Numbered from the stretch's first letter, positions 23,253 through 41,944 are shown. The stretch: DNA of 64,000 nucleotides from Panopea generosa (GCA_029582155.1 CM055905.1:68717618-68781617); one strand, 5' to 3'. Program-made: numbers and translations. Notes: generated by a model from the sequence alone, not told the origin.

Positions 23253-25760
23253 TTTCCAAGCTGCTGTTGTATACTTTCCAGTAAAATGTTGATATTAAAT
23301 TGTTTACGCTCAAGACACGAACAATAACACGAAAAATAATTAAACAAAAAGTAGAACCATCTATTTTATTCCTGATCTGCTCGATAATTTCATATCACGA
23401 TTTAAAAATACTTATTTAAATTGTTTTAAATACAATATATTAGGATCTTTATTTCCATTCTGTTTATGGACACATTAATGAACGCGTAATTTTATTTTTC
23501 GTTCCATAATAAATTGAAATTTTACAAAACCAATATGTCAGCCTCCTTTAAACAACATGTTCAATAGCCTTTTATTTGATAAACTTTATTTCCTTTAACA
23601 ATCCAGGTAAATACACAAAAACAACAACATTGAAATTGCTTAATTAATCGTTAAATTTGAAGAAAAGAAAACGATGAAGAAAAAAAATCATGTTTGCTGA
23701 TAGATGAAATGCTATTTAATTTATGAGAGATTAACTAATTTCTAGTCTCTCAGCCACAAAACATTGAGAACATGTCTGAGAGTTCTGGTTTTGAATCCCT
23801 GTTGAAACAACTAAGTTAACATTGTGACCAAATCGATATCTGCCATATTTATACACCGCGTCTGCAAAAGATTCTCCTAGGGATATTGTCAAACTAAGCT
23901 ACAATTAGAAATTTGGGTACAGTGTAACCAAGTCGGGAATCAATTTATAAGAATCATTTGGATTTCTGTAGCAAGAATAGTTTGGATTTCTGTAACAATG
24001 CAGATTTATAAGGAAAAAATGAAAAATAAAAAGCTTGCATAAGAAATGCAGGGTACACAACAATTTGTACCGTCGCCCACTTATTCTATTTATCAAACAA
24101 CTCATTAGTCACGGACAGGTGTATTTGCATATATCGCTCTGCCATAGCAATTAACTAAAACAAGAATCTGTCACAGCTAATGGTGGACATGTGGACGCGT
24201 GATACACTTAACTAAAAATAGATGTAGGATGTAGCACGGCCAACAATTTACAAGCAATTAGCAATTAATAAGGGTTGTTTTATTGCGAAAACAACTTGAC
24301 AGCCGTGCAAGGCTAACGGTATATAAACGAACAAATTTACTAACACGGGAGTCGGTTTTCGAGATACTACGTCAAAATTTGACGGAACTAAATTAAGACT
24401 GCAGCGCTACTAAATTAAAACTGCACGCCATGAACATTTAAGTTAAGAAATAAGAACTTGTGATTACTTATAGAACTGAAACAACTTTAGGAATTTTAAT
24501 GGTGATAACTTTAGAAATTAAACTTATAATAACTTTAGGAATTGTGCTTGTAGTAACTTTGATTTAGACTTGTAATGAATTAAGATTGAACTTGTAATAA
24601 CCATTTATAATCTGAAATTGTGAACTTGTGTTTAAACCCTCATTACTGCTACAACAGACATTGGCACATTTTGACTGAGGTAACACTGTATGTTTTTACT
24701 TGGATTTGAACGGTGCTGACCTTTATAAGTCTTCTCCAATTATGTGACTGGACCAGATAAATTTCACCTGATGTGAGAATGACCATCGCTCAGTTCACTG
24801 GCCATGTGGCATTGTTTGTAAAGTCAATAGAATGTAATGTTTTCTCTTTCTTTAGACAAAACTTAGGATGTCTCAGTAAAGTGATGGCATAGCAACCAAT
24901 ATCGATCGCTGATTGGATTATCAACTTGTTTGATTGACAGGTGCATGTGTCAGGTCAATTGGTACTGATAGGGATTAATACCTAGAACTGTATTTGTGTT
25001 CTTATAGTGTTACAATGATCTATCAATAGTCAATGATCTATATTGATACCACTGTTTGCACCAAAGTACTCTCCATGATTGCACAGGGCTGCATTCAACT
25101 GAACAACATGTTTGCTGTAAATGTTTACTCTACTTTTTAGCAAAAAACTTTTTGAGAACTTCTTGTGTTTAATCATATGACTTTGATGTATAGAAATCGA
25201 GGGACAGCGCTGATAAAATCTGATTTCCATTTACTGTTCATTTAGATGAGCAACGTTAGCTTTTATAAAAACAGTAAACAGTTTAACATGTTTAAACCAA
25301 AGTAAGCGCAGTGCAGTTGTCACTTGGTAACACGAAATACTGGTGTCGCCTAGATAATGGAAAAAGCATACTATTATATTATATGTAAATAATAAATAGA
25401 CAATGTCACAGATCTATGTAATCATAAAAGCAAAAAATGATGATTGTGATGTGGAATCTGTTAGTTTGGAAATATTGAGAGTGGCCCGGTTCCAAATTTA
25501 CTTTTTACCCGCTGTACATATTATGAATATACATACAGATATAATTAACATATTAAAACAAATTAATGACATTTACATTGTGGACAATGACAGTTGCATC
25601 TCGCTTAGAGAATATTATGCTATTAATGCTTTCTATTATGTTCATGTAGTTACAAAAGTCTAATTAAAGGCCAATTACACTGATATTTTTACAGGCGAAA
25701 TACATCTAGAAACTCCGAACTCAAGTAACCAACACCTGAAGTTATCAGACAAGTAATTCA
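23253..25760. other. Intergenic region between divergent TRMT112 and POLR1H
   Basis: Must hold both promoters, but I see no TATA box or GC-rich island I would defend. 24425-24620 contains degenerate 20-30 bp repeats around AACTTGTAATAACTTTAGGA. An 86-codon ORF at 25403-25663 has no recognisable features. Confidence 0.5.
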
Positions 25761-31793
<6,033 letters not shown>

Positions 31794-31834
31794 TGGCCCT
31801 GCCTTTATCTTACATGACATTTGTTTACTTGTAC

Positions 31835-31840
31835 AATAAA
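31835..31840 (+). terminator. Polyadenylation signal of POLR1H
   Basis: AATAAA 41 nt after the stop codon, followed by an A-rich tract. Confidence 0.6.
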
Positions 31841-31859
31841 AAACAAACATCAAGCAGGC

Positions 31860-32175
31860 TTATGTACGAAATTGTAATTCTCAAGGATAAATGACAACTA
31901 ATGTTACCCAGGACACATCATGTGCAGATGTACAGAATTGTGATTCTCATGGAAAACTGATAATTTATGTGACCTAGGACTCGTCATGTGCTGATGTACA
32001 GAATTGTGATTCTCATGGAAAACTGATAATTTATGTGACCCAAGGACACATCATGTGCTGATTTTCAGAATTGTGATTCTCATGGAAAACCCATCATTCA
32101 TGGGACCCAGGACACAGCATGTGCTGATGTAATGATTTGTCATTCTCATGGAAAACTGATCATTCATGTCATCTG
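31860..32175 (+). repeat. 66-bp minisatellite after POLR1H, about 4.5 copies
   Basis: Units contain GTACAGAATTGTGATTCTCA, TGGAAAACTGATAATTTATG and GACACATCATGTGCTGAT. The array starts about 20 bp after the polyadenylation signal. Confidence 0.88.
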
Positions 32176-32519
32176 ATTATGTTGCATATGTTTTTACAGT
32201 AAACTTCATGTAAACTATATTCATATTATAGCAGTATTATTTTAACAGTTATTTAAAAAAAAAGAAAAATATTTAAAGTAATCCATTTGCCAAAGTGTAC
32301 ATTAATTGCATATTGGTACATAGAAAGTGGATCTTACATGAGTGTTCATTTATTATTGAATTTATTAACCAAAAAATATACTTTATCATTTTTGCCAACT
32401 AGTGAAATAAATTAATAATAAATGAACAAAAATGTAAGATTCAATTTATCAATAACTCCCGAAATTGGTACATGTACCGTTTATAAATCATGTCACATCT
32501 GTAAGGAGAGAGAAGTAAA

Positions 32520-32770
32520 CAGGCATATAAGTTTCCAGTGTGTCATTGTATGACGTAACGTCTCAAAATAACATCATTTCACCATCACAAATCAACACCA
32601 TTTAGATTTTAGTTTTGGCAAGTTTGAAAGTAGTTCAGCATTTTACACATGAGAGCCGAGTTATACGGAAAACACAGAGTGGTAAATCAGAAGGTATATT
32701 AAACTAGGTTAATATGAAAATTATACATTGGTTTATTACACTCCTGCACTGTAAATTATGTGATAATTGG
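32520..32770 (+). repeat. Dispersed repeat, family K, copy 1
   Basis: GACGTAACGTCTCAAAATAA, GAGAGCCGAGTTATACGGAA and ACACTCCTGCACTGTAAATT are shared in the same order with 34125-34350 and, inverted, with 53820-54050. Likely an old non-autonomous element. Confidence 0.65.
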
Positions 32771-33534
32771 GTTTAGTATTGGAGACAAGTAAAAACTACT
32801 GCTTCTGATGACTTTTGTTATCTAGGACACATCAATTCTGCTGCACTATACAATGCTGTACTTTATATGGTCAGCTACCACCATTGAAAGGAGCGCTCTG
32901 ATTGGCTGAAAAAAGTATAGGGATGTTCAGGGCATATATTTTTATAGTAAGCTTATTTCTGGTTAGATGAAAATGTCAAACTGGCAAATGATCACAATAA
33001 AATATAAGTTTATTATGTTGGTGTTAATAAAAAAATTAAAATTATGTTTCTGTGACTGACTTAATTTATTTTATTAAGGAAAATGTATGGAAAGTAAAAT
33101 TGGTGAAATTTAGTTTTTTTTCATGCTGAAAGTGGGGTACCCAACTTCAGGGGACAAAAAGTGGTAAAAAGTGATACTTTTGACCCCATTTTGGGGACAT
33201 TTTAATTTGAGTCTAGGATAGTACTTTAATATGATGTAGGACTTTTTGGTCCACGAATGGTAGTAATAGTAAAAATTTGGTCAAACGATTATAATGTAAG
33301 TCTATGGAAAACGCAATGGTGGTAGCTGACCAAATACATGTATATATATTTCTAATGCTAATATGCTAATACTACTTTGACTCTGCAACTTAAATTAGCT
33401 TAATTTGAATTCTGAAACCCAATCTCATTTTTTTATCCTACCAGTATCTAATGTAAAATGCTAGTTTACTCACATTTCATTTAATTAAATTATACTAGTA
33501 TCTTGAGCAGTTGATATCACTTATTTAGTTATGG

Positions 33535-33775
33535 CTTGGCCCGTCTAGCTCAGTCGGCAGTCTCCAGGGGTCATGAGTTCAAATCAGCGCTCAGCCACAG
33601 TCTCCGTGATGATTGATATACAAAATTGCATCTCATTGTAATTCATCTCTCACTGCTGCTTGAATTGGGAAAGTTATCAGTTACTTGTGGATATGGGTGT
33701 GCTCGAGTATGGGTTAACCTTCCAGGATCACAGGAAAGAGTTGTTAGGTTAACTGATCGTCTGTTAGCTCTTGGT
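33535..33775 (+). repeat. tRNA-headed SINE, family A
   Basis: CGTCTAGCTCAGTCGGCAGT (slightly deleted head), CATGAGTTCAAATCAGCGC, CTCCGTGATGATTGATATAC, AGTTATCAGTTACTTGTGG and the tail start CTGATCGTCTGTTAGCTC. Confidence 0.75.
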
Positions 33776-34124
33776 AATAAGAAAGAAAGTTTGCCAGTAA
33801 CTTGTGGACGGTTGCTGATTCTCATCATCGAATACCCACACGTAATCCATTTTGATACTCTCGTGGGATATTACACTAGCTTTGCGTCGTTTCTACCAAG
33901 TCACAATGCAACCATATGATTGGTTCCTTCACGATTTCATGAAGGGAACATTATCCAATAGCAACACTAGTTTCATGCAAACGTCGTTTTGATTATACAT
34001 TAATGTAAGCTGTATTTTGTTCTGTTCTGTTAAAATAAAACGACGCAGAGCTAGCGTAATTTCCAGCAGGTGATGGATGGAGAGTATCAGAAATGACACC
34101 GGGCATATTTGTTTCCTGTGCCGG

Positions 34125-34350
34125 AGTCGTCATATGACATAACGTCTCAAAATAACGTCATTTGACCATGACAAATCGACGTCATTTATATATTCGGGTC
34201 CTGACAGTACTTCAGCTAATTTACAGTACGAGAGCCGAGTTATAAGGAAACCACTGAGCGATGTAATCGGAAGTGATATTACACTAAGGTTAATATCAAA
34301 AATATGTTATATATGTTTATAACACTCCTGCACGAAAATTATGTGATAAT
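34125..34350 (+). repeat. Dispersed repeat, family K, copy 2
   Basis: CATAACGTCTCAAAATAACG, CATGACAAATCGACGTCATT, GAGAGCCGAGTTATAAGGAA and ACACTCCTGCACGAAAATTA; collinear with copy 1. Confidence 0.65.
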
Positions 34351-34463
34351 AGAAACAATGATATGAAAATTAAACAGGACACTTATAGAAGGTTTTGTAT
34401 TGTTAAAATGAATCACAATCTGGATGAGTTAATGTCCACTCTATCTATATGATACTTATTATT

Positions 34464-34469
34464 TTTATT
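34464..34469 (-). terminator. Candidate polyadenylation signal of the EF-hand gene
   Basis: Minus-strand AATAAA about 95 nt after the stop codon. Confidence 0.4.
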
Positions 34470-34562
34470 TATGGATTTTTATCATTCATGACATTCTGAG
34501 AATGTCAACAATTTTTAAAATATGTTCTGTCCGGGGTAGTTACAAATTCATCTCTGTCTGGA

Positions 34563-34621
34563 TTAGGACGACAAGTCGAACCACACGGTCACAAATTCTT
34601 CTTCAGAGATCATTTTGTCAT
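34563..34621 (-). CDS. EF-hand gene exon 4
   Basis: Acceptor TTATTACAG; encodes DDKMISEEEFVTVWFDLSS and TAA at 34563-34565. Confidence 0.9.
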
Positions 34622-37600
34622 CTGTAATAAAAAAATACATATGACAATAATGATAATTATAATGAAGCTGTGTGCATTTTTTTAAAGGAAGTGTATCAAG
34701 ATGAAATGTTATAAATGTCTTAAAAACTAAAATAAATATCAAAATGGATAAAAAGCATCTCATTATCATTAATAAATATACACTGAATAGTTTATTATGT
34801 CAAATCCACCAAATCATGACAAAATCAATATGTAAATTGGAGCGGTGAACTTGAAACAAAATCCCCATTCTAAAAATAGACAGCACTTATATACTGTTTG
34901 ACGACCTTCGCATGGTATTCGGACTCTTTCTTCTTTCTAAGATAAAACAATTTTTACTACTTCTAAACAAGGATCTATATTAATTCCTTGGTGTAAACCT
35001 GTGTAACGGATCAAATTGAAATCGCGTGACTCATTTAGACAGTCACAAAATGTGTTGCCATTTTAAGCGGGAACTCTATTTTAGTTTAGGAAACCCCTTT
35101 TGAATATATTATTTCGGCAATGTTTAAATAGATATCTTCTTGGTGATACGGGGTCAGAAAGTATAGATAGGCATGGTATTTTGGAATCTGAAAAATTATT
35201 TTTTAGCCAGTTTTGAAATTTTGACAAATCCTGATAATTTTATTCCCTTTAAAAAATTTTTTTTTTCTCTTTATTGTCACCAGCCTGTGTGGCAGTGGGG
35301 TGTGTTGATTGTGGTTCGTGTTAACCAGAAATATAAGCTGTTTGTTGACGTCTTTCCATGTGCTGTTTGGTGGAGTGACGTGTTAGTTGAGATATGTGTA
35401 CTGTATGTGTTAGCTGGAAATTCAAATCAACAGCTCTGTATGTAATTTTGTTATCTCTATAAGATGTAACTATGACATGTTAACAAGTTTGGTTCCCTCT
35501 TTCATTCCATTTTACCCTAATGTACACAAGTTATGTATTGTAAATTTTTCCTTCTTGAACCTACAGTACTCATTGATTGATTGAAAAGTTAGTGTCATTG
35601 CATGCCATCGAGGGCTAATCGATGATCTATTTACCTAACCACTGTTCCTGAGATCCTGGAAGGTTAACCAGCACTCTAGCACACCCCTCTTCTCAGTTAA
35701 CTGATAACACTCTCACATGAATCAGCGGTCAGAAACAAATGATATTAAGACATTAATGTTGTATATCAATCATCACAGAGACTGTTGCCAGGGCAGGGAT
35801 TTGAACTCAAGACCCCCAGATAGATATTCTGACATGTTACCGACTGAGCTTATCAGGTCTGGCTTACAGTACTCATTAAAAACTTACCATTTCTATCAAA
35901 GTAGTAGAAGAGTCTGGCGAAGTCGGGGTCCCTTGAGATAAAACCGTCATGGTCGGTATCTGCCCTGTGGAATAGCGTGACGGCGTGTTGCATGTCTCCC
36001 AGTTTCACAATTGTCCAGTGAGCGATGAATTCTGTTTCCCCAATCTGACCGTCACCTGGAAGAGTATAACGTTATTTGAAATTATTATTGTAATACAATT
36101 CCTTCACTGCTTTACAATCATCTAATGAAAAAAAAATTAGAACAGTCAGACCTGTCTTAAGCAGCCACTCAAGCGAAAGAGCACAAATGGTCCCTTAAGA
36201 CAGGTGGTTGCTTAAGGCAGTTGCTGAATAGAGGTCACCACTAACACAGGTTCGACTGTAGTTTGTAGCAGGTTATTAAATGAGTTGTTTTCAGAAACAC
36301 ATGTGACATCTAATGACGTTTTGTTTACGGCTTGGTCCAAATTTAAGTTTGTGCCAGTAAATTTTGCATCGAAGTTCTACATCCACCATTAAAACTGGAT
36401 ACCACGTGTATAACATATAATGTGTTAAAATGGACATTGAACTTTTAAATGGATTGATGGAGTGAAAGGTTGATTTATCCTTTATTTTTTGTTTGTTTGT
36501 TTGTTCATTGATTATATTTTACTTTGTGAGAATATATACACACACCACCTTAAACATCTACCCACTATGCCTACTAAAATATTTACATGGTCAGAATTCT
36601 GCATATAAGCTATGTCTTTAGTTTTATGTACTAACCGTGCCTGGTTAGCTCAGTCGGTAGCACGTCCGACCTACCAATCCAGGGGTCGTAAGTTCACCTT
36701 GCCACAGTCTTCATGATGATTGATATACAAATTTGTCTCATTTTCATTTTCGCTGATTCAAGTGGGATAGTTATCAGTTACTATAAGTAAAATAAGTGAT
36801 AAAGCAAAAGAAAGCTTGACATCGCAGTGGTACCAACCATTGATAGTCAAAACTTGGCATCACAATGGTACCAACCATTGATATCAAAGCTTAGTGGTAT
36901 CACAATGGTACCAACCATTGATATCAAACTTGTCAAATATATCATCCATTTCCTTCCTGGTGAGAAAACCGTCTACTGTCGTGCTGGCGCCAGCTGTTGT
37001 GTTGGTCCCTGACAGCTCGGCCAATAAGAATATAGCTTTGGCCACCGGGTTATCGGGAATTGAAGGTCGATTCTGATTACATAACACCCTGTGGTATACA
37101 TATAGATAAAATATGCAAACTTTCTCTGAATAAAACATGTGAACTTTCAATACAAGTAACTTTATAGTGTATCAGATTCCTGTATAGTTTTATATACACT
37201 TACTGCTTACTGTACATACATGTACAAAAGTCGCTTTATTCGTAAACAATCTTCATACTATGAAAGTATGATTCCATGTTAATATTAATATATTAGTTGA
37301 AATTACTTACTGTTTAAAAAAACCTAAGAATGTCACGCTAGTTTTCAAAATATTAGTATTGATTTATATTATACTGATATGAAGATGATATTAACTTCTT
37401 TGTTATAGAGTGACCATGAATGTGAGAAATTGAATACCTCGTGTCCAATTTATTGGAGTTTTGTCCCTTTCCTAATTGAATAGGCTAAATAAAGAGTTCT
37501 ATCCCTTTCCAAATGAATATTTTGTCCCTTTCCAGATTGAATACTAAATATAAAGTAATGTCCCTTTCCAATGGAAAACTAAATATAAAATTTGTCCCTT

Positions 37601-38570
37601 TCCAGGTTAAATACTAAATATAGTGTTGTGTCCCTTTCCAATTAAATACTAAATATAGAGTTGTGTCCCTTTCCAAATTGAATACTAAATATAGAGTTGT
37701 GTCCCTTTCTAAACTAGATACTCAATTAAGGGTCTGCATACATATTAATGTATTTCAATATCAATGATGCAGAATATGCGATTAATGATTGTATTCATAA
37801 ATGCGTATCATGTTCCTCAATAGTTATGTACATAAATCACAATGTTTATAAAATTTTAAAGTTTAAATAATACCAAAGTCTAGTTCAATGGTCAACGCAA
37901 CATTGTTCTATTTCTTTATTTGTCAATATGCTGAGCCCTTAAACTAAATTGACATATAGACCCTAATGTCACAAAAAAGCAAAGAAAAAAAGAAAAAGAA
38001 ACACAGAAAACATACATTCAAACATACATTACCGTACAATACCATTTTTAACATACATTAACTGTACAATACCAATTTTAACATACAATAACCGTACAAT
38101 ATCATTTTGAACAAACATTAACTGTACACTACCATTTTATATATACATTAACCGCACAATTCCATTAAGTATATACATTAACTGTACAATATTCTTAACA
38201 TGCATTAACTGTACAATACCATTTGTATAAACATTAACTGTACAATATGCTTTTTGAACAAACATAAACCGCACAATACCATTTTGAACATACATTAACA
38301 TTTTGTATATACATTTAACGCACAATACCATTTTGTAGATGCATTAACCACACAATACCATTTTTAACATACATTACGTGTAAAATACCATTTTGTATAT
38401 ACATTAACCTTACAATACCATTTTTAACATACATTTACCATACAATAACTTGGACGAACAACGTCAGATGGCCAGTAGGCCAATACTGGCATTCGCCTCT
38501 GGTCAAATGTAGGTCATACATACCCACTTGTATAGCCAAGAACGAAAAGCACCAATGTTGTTGTCTCCAT
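34563..38570 (-). CDS. Secreted EF-hand calcium-binding protein, 144 residues
   Basis: Four exons (38520-38570, 36916-37072, 35888-36055, 34563-34621) join in phase. Residues 1-17 (METTTLVLFVLGYTSGY) look like a signal peptide. Two canonical EF loops: D67-E78 (DINGDGQIGETE) and D123-E134 (DRNDDKMISEEE). A third loop at 102-113 (DTDHDGFISRDP) has Pro instead of Glu at position 12 and probably binds Ca2+ poorly; a degenerate fourth hand precedes residue 66 (VDGFLTRKEMDDIF). Small secreted EF-hand proteins of this layout are common in molluscs and include shell-matrix proteins such as insoluble matrix shell protein 5; I infer similarity but not function. Both canonical loops are split by introns after the third loop residue. 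The exon 2 donor lies in a triplicated repeat. Confidence 0.85.
34700..35250 (+). repeat. Dispersed repeat, about 0.5 kb (copy 2)
   Basis: Collinear with 3310-3830 (AAAAGCATCTCATTATCATT, CAAATCCACCAAATCATGAC, GTTTAAATAGATATCTTC). Lies in intron 3 of the EF-hand gene. Confidence 0.65.
35575..35868 (-). repeat. tRNA-headed SINE, family A, in EF-hand intron 3
   Basis: Minus copy, slightly deleted in the body: GATAAGCTCAGTCGGTAAC, GAGTTCAAATCCCTGCCCTG, TAACCTTCCAGGATCTCAGG. It ends about 20 bp before exon 3. Confidence 0.75.
35888..36055 (-). CDS. EF-hand gene exon 3
   Basis: Acceptor CTCTTCCAG; encodes DGQIGETEFIAHWTIVKLGD, the middle loop, and ends FYYFDRN plus one base; donor GTAAGT. Confidence 0.9.
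36143..36258. mobile_element. TA-flanked MITE, family T, internally deleted copy
   Basis: CAGTCAGACCTGTCTTAAGC start and ACACAGGTTCGACTG end; about 60 bp shorter than full copies. Intron 2 of the EF-hand gene. Confidence 0.75.
36637..36785 (+). repeat. SINE family A, 3' truncated
   Basis: TGGTTAGCTCAGTCGGTAGC, GGGTCGTAAGTTCACC, CTTCATGATGATTGATATAC, ending at ATCAGTTACT. Intron 2 of the EF-hand gene. Confidence 0.7.
36829..36930 (-). repeat. Triplicated exon 2 end and 5' splice site
   Basis: GGTACCAACCATTGATA occurs at 36829, 36867 and 36907 (38- and 40-bp spacing). On the minus strand each is TATCAATG|GTTGGTACC, the junction of exon 2 and its donor; only the 36907 copy is attached to the exon. 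Confidence 0.85.
36916..37072 (-). CDS. EF-hand gene exon 2
   Basis: Acceptor GTAATCAG; encodes NRPSIPDNPVAKAIFLLAEL through DDIFDKFDIN plus one base; donor GTTGGT, which is weak. The join to exon 3 completes the loop DINGDGQ. Confidence 0.85.
37425..37735 (+). repeat. Minisatellite, about 36-bp unit, about 8 copies
   Basis: TTGTCCCTTTCCAAATTGAA followed by TACTAAATATAGAGT, with length variants. In intron 1 of the EF-hand gene. Confidence 0.88.
38005..38450 (+). repeat. Minisatellite, about 30-bp unit, about 14 copies
   Basis: AACATACATTAACCGTACAA followed by TACCATTTTT, with many point and length variants; ends about 70 bp before exon 1 of the EF-hand gene. Confidence 0.9.
38520..38570 (-). 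CDS. EF-hand gene exon 1 (signal peptide)
   Basis: ATG at 38568-38570, 17 codons, donor GTATGA at 38519. An overlapping stronger-looking GTATGT at 38523 would leave the wrong phase for exon 2. Confidence 0.7.
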
Positions 38571-39150
38571 TTACTTTGTCAGTTCTGTAAAGTCAAGTAT
38601 TAATCACCATCAACAGTTATTAATTAACAGCACAAGTGGGAGTCATACATAAAATAAAGAGAAGTAACAGTGTCACTGTTCTGCCGACACATCTCGTATT
38701 AATGATCTCGTTTCTGACCTATGTTTTCCTCCTGCAGCTTAATAAAGCCTCATTAAACTTCCGAAAAGAACTTTTTGATTATACGGTAACTAAAATGATA
38801 AAATATTGCATAATATATAAGTCATATTGAAAAACTTGATATGCACGGGTTGATTAGACCTAAGCAGATGATATGCAACAATAACTTTTAAAATCGGACA
38901 ATGCATTGTTCCAAAATCGGTCACTTATACATTGCATGTATACATAAGAACAGCGTGCCGGAATTTCTTCTTGAAGAAGGGCAAAAACCAGTTTTTATTT
39001 TGAATCAACTTCAAAATAGGTTTAGGGATTCATGTATGTCACATAGCACGTTTTATTCTTAGCTTGTTTTCGTGATGGTAGAAACAACGTTAACAATAGA
39101 CGTAGCAGGGGGCATCCTGCTTGCATAGTGACCCCACTAAATAGTAAAAA
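38571..39150. other. Upstream flank of the EF-hand gene
   Basis: Presumed 5' UTR and promoter, read on the minus strand. I see no TATA box or other element I would defend. Confidence 0.3.
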
Positions 39151-39164
39151 AAGTCAAATCTTAT

Positions 39165-39957
39165 ATCATAAAAGATCGACAAGTCAATTTGCAAGAAGTT
39201 GCTAATAGATTTAGCATCTCAAACGGATTGGTATTTAAGATCGTACGGGACAACCTTGGCTTGAGCAAAAAAAGTGCTAGATGGGTGCCAAAACAGACCA
39301 TTTCTAAAGATCTTCTGGCTCATCATAAGAGACAGGGAGATGGATTTCTGCATCATATTGTGACAGGGGACGAAACATGGATTCATCACTCTGAGCCTGA
39401 ATCAAGGTGCAGTCCAAATAATGGGTACAAGCTGGTTCCCCGCTCCTAAAGAAATTCAAACCGTCACCTTCCTTCTGCTGGAAAAGTTATGGCCATCATT
39501 TCTTGGATTATAAAGGCGTTGTATTGACACATTATGTTCCAAAAGGTTGCACAGTTATTGCAAATTATAATTCTGATGTAATTTTACCAAAATTGAAAGC
39601 AAATTTGTGTAAACTTAGGCCTAAACTCTGAAAGAAGAATGTTGTTCTTCAGCACGATAATGCCCCAGCACATACCGCCATCTAAACAAAGGACTTGTTG
39701 AAGACGTACATGTGGGAAACTGTACACCATCTTCCCTAAAGTCCTGACCTTGCTCCCAGTGACTTTTATTTGTTTCCAGAATTAAAAAAAAAAAAGCTTT
39801 CTGGGAACAAATATGCCAACAGTGGGGCATTGATTGGGGCTGTAAATCAGTACCTTCGACATAGGTCAAAATGTTGGTTCACTGCGGGAATCGGGAAACT
39901 CCCACACCGCTGGAACAAGTGTATATTGAAAGAAGGAGAATACTTTGAGAAGGAGTA
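39165..39957 (+). pseudogene. Dead mariner-family transposase
   Basis: Frame 1 begins KDRQVNLQEVANRFSISNGL (helix-turn-helix part) and reaches VTGDETWIHHSEPESR, with the first catalytic Asp. After stops and frameshifts the second motif VLQHDNAPAHTA appears near 39640-39680, and SPDLAPSDFYLFPELK near 39745-39790. The D,D34D spacing with HDNAPAH and SPDLAPSD is typical of mariner. A segment between the HTH part and GDETW is missing, so no functional protein can be made. I could not identify terminal inverted repeats. Confidence 0.85.
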
Positions 39958-40464
39958 AAATCGAAATTTAAAAAATAATGAGCCACAAATCAACACTGAG
40001 GGTTGTCCATCTAGATAATAACCGTCCCTTGTAGTATTGTTAAACCACTCCTGTAGACCCCTTAGTAATGGATTTTAAAAAAGCGAGCAAATAACCTAAT
40101 CGAAATGTGTATTTCTTAAAAGAGCGGACCGAGCATTTTAACTATTATTTGTATTTGCTACATTCTGTAATGACTCGATTGTTTTCTGACTGTTCCTCCG
40201 GCAATGCTTAGAAGTACACAAATTGATATGCGCATAAATTACTATCTGCCGCCATTTTGAACGGACTCATGGTACCTATTTATTCCGAATGTGTTTATCG
40301 GAAAGACAGGACCATTGACACCTGTTCACAATTATTGAAAGTAATGAATCTTTTATGCATATTTTCTCAGAGGTCATATAAACATGTGATGTATGAACTG
40401 GAATAGAAAAAAAGACCGAAATTATAAATAAAAATCAGTCATTTTGGAAGTTCAATGAGCCTTA

Positions 40465-40838
40465 AACAGCCATGTAATAATCAGATGTATTAAACAGCTG
40501 TGTATTTATCAGATGTATTAAACAGCTGTATGTTTGTCAGATGTATTAAACAGCTGTGTAATCAACATATGTATTTAACATCTGTGTATTAATCAGATGT
40601 GTTAAACAGCTGTATATTTAACAGATGTATTAAACAGCTGTGTAATCAACATATGTATTTAACATCTGTGTATTAATCAGATGTGTTAAACAGTTGTATG
40701 TTTATCAGATGTATTAAACAGCTGTGTAATCAACATATGTATTTAATAGCTGTGTATTAATCAGATGTATTAAACAGATCTGTAATAATCAGATGTATTA
40801 AACAGCTGTGTATTAATCAGATGTGTTTAACAGCTACC
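40465..40838 (+). repeat. 28-bp CAGCTG minisatellite, locus 1, about 13 copies
   Basis: AAACAGCTGTGTATTAATCA followed by GATGTATT, with a longer subunit containing CAACATATGTATTTAACATC repeated three times. Confidence 0.9.
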
Positions 40839-41765
40839 ATGTACCAATAGCAATAGATATTGCTTAGTTAGTCAATGAATTTTTTATTCGCAAAACCAAA
40901 CATGCACTTGGAATGTACAAACTTTTTCATATGCCTTGGGCTAAAATTCTGATTCCTAAAACTATTGAAATAAAAGAATAGTAAAGATTATGATAAAGGA
41001 GCAACTAAACTATTTAAATAGAAGCTTACCGTGTTAAGTTTCCTGAAGTTTTGGAACAAGAGGCCCAAATGGGCCTAAGTCACTCACCTGAACGAGAGGT
41101 CCACAAGCTTGTATTGACAATACAAGGGCACATAATCATTTTTCTTGTAATTAGATTTCAACATATGAAGAACTTGGCCAAAATTGAATCACATATCATT
41201 TTACAAAGATGGATAGAAATCAAACGAAAAGTTAAGGTAGTTTTGACCAAAGTAGTGAAAATATTGATAAATCAAGGGTCATAATTCAGTATTAATCTGA
41301 CCAGACTTGTTCAAGAAAGAAACTGAGCATTTACAGTTTTATAACCATATGTTTGATTAAGGTGCATTGAATAATGAGAATTCCACAGCTCAATAAACAA
41401 GCTGATCACAAAATATCTAAATTGCTCATTTGCGATCCGAGGGCAAAACAAATAGTGTTTTTATGATAAAAGGGTCATAACTCAGAGATGAATTATCAAA
41501 TAATGCCTAATTAAGAAAGTGTGTAAGCTTTTAATATGGTTATACAAATTTTGTGTAAGTCAGGCTCCTGCGCTACATACTTCAAGTTGTGCCAGCAATC
41601 AATTTGATTTTTACTGTTTTTCATAAAGATCTAATGAAAAATGCGGTAACTGGAGTGCAAACAAAAGGTTTAACAAAGTAATGTACAATTATTCAAAGGT
41701 CCATACTCCAACATATACATGTATTTTCTGAATTGGTCAGTTACAGAAAGTATATTTAAATAATA

Positions 41766-41944
41766 CAGTCAAACCCATGTAAGCCGTCACCTCTATTAAG
41801 CAGCCACTTGTATAAAGCAGCCACATTTTGTTATTTCAATTTTCTGTGCTTTCATATTAAATTCAGCAGTATTAAGCAACAACCTGTCTTAAAAGGTTGC
41901 TTTTTCTTTTTCCCTTGACTGGCTGCTTAAGACGGGGTTTACTG
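41766..41944. mobile_element. TA-flanked MITE, family T, nested copy 1
   Basis: CAGTCAAACCCATGTAAGCC start and GACGGGGTTTACTG end, TA on both sides, inside the composite element. Confidence 0.8.

Noticed and set aside
25403..25663. 86-codon ORF just upstream of POLR1H
   Set aside because: No recognisable motif, no splice context, AT-driven composition; could be chance.
34125..34350. CRE-like TGACGT motifs (GACGTAACGTC, AATAACGTCA) as a regulatory region
   Set aside because: They recur in the same order in three copies of a dispersed repeat, so they are more simply part of that element.
38005..38450. CRISPR-like array of 30-bp repeats
   Set aside because: No unique spacers; units are contiguous and degenerate, in an animal genome with introns.
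39165..39957. Functional SETMAR-like or mariner gene
   Set aside because: Several stops and frameshifts, and a missing segment before the first catalytic motif.
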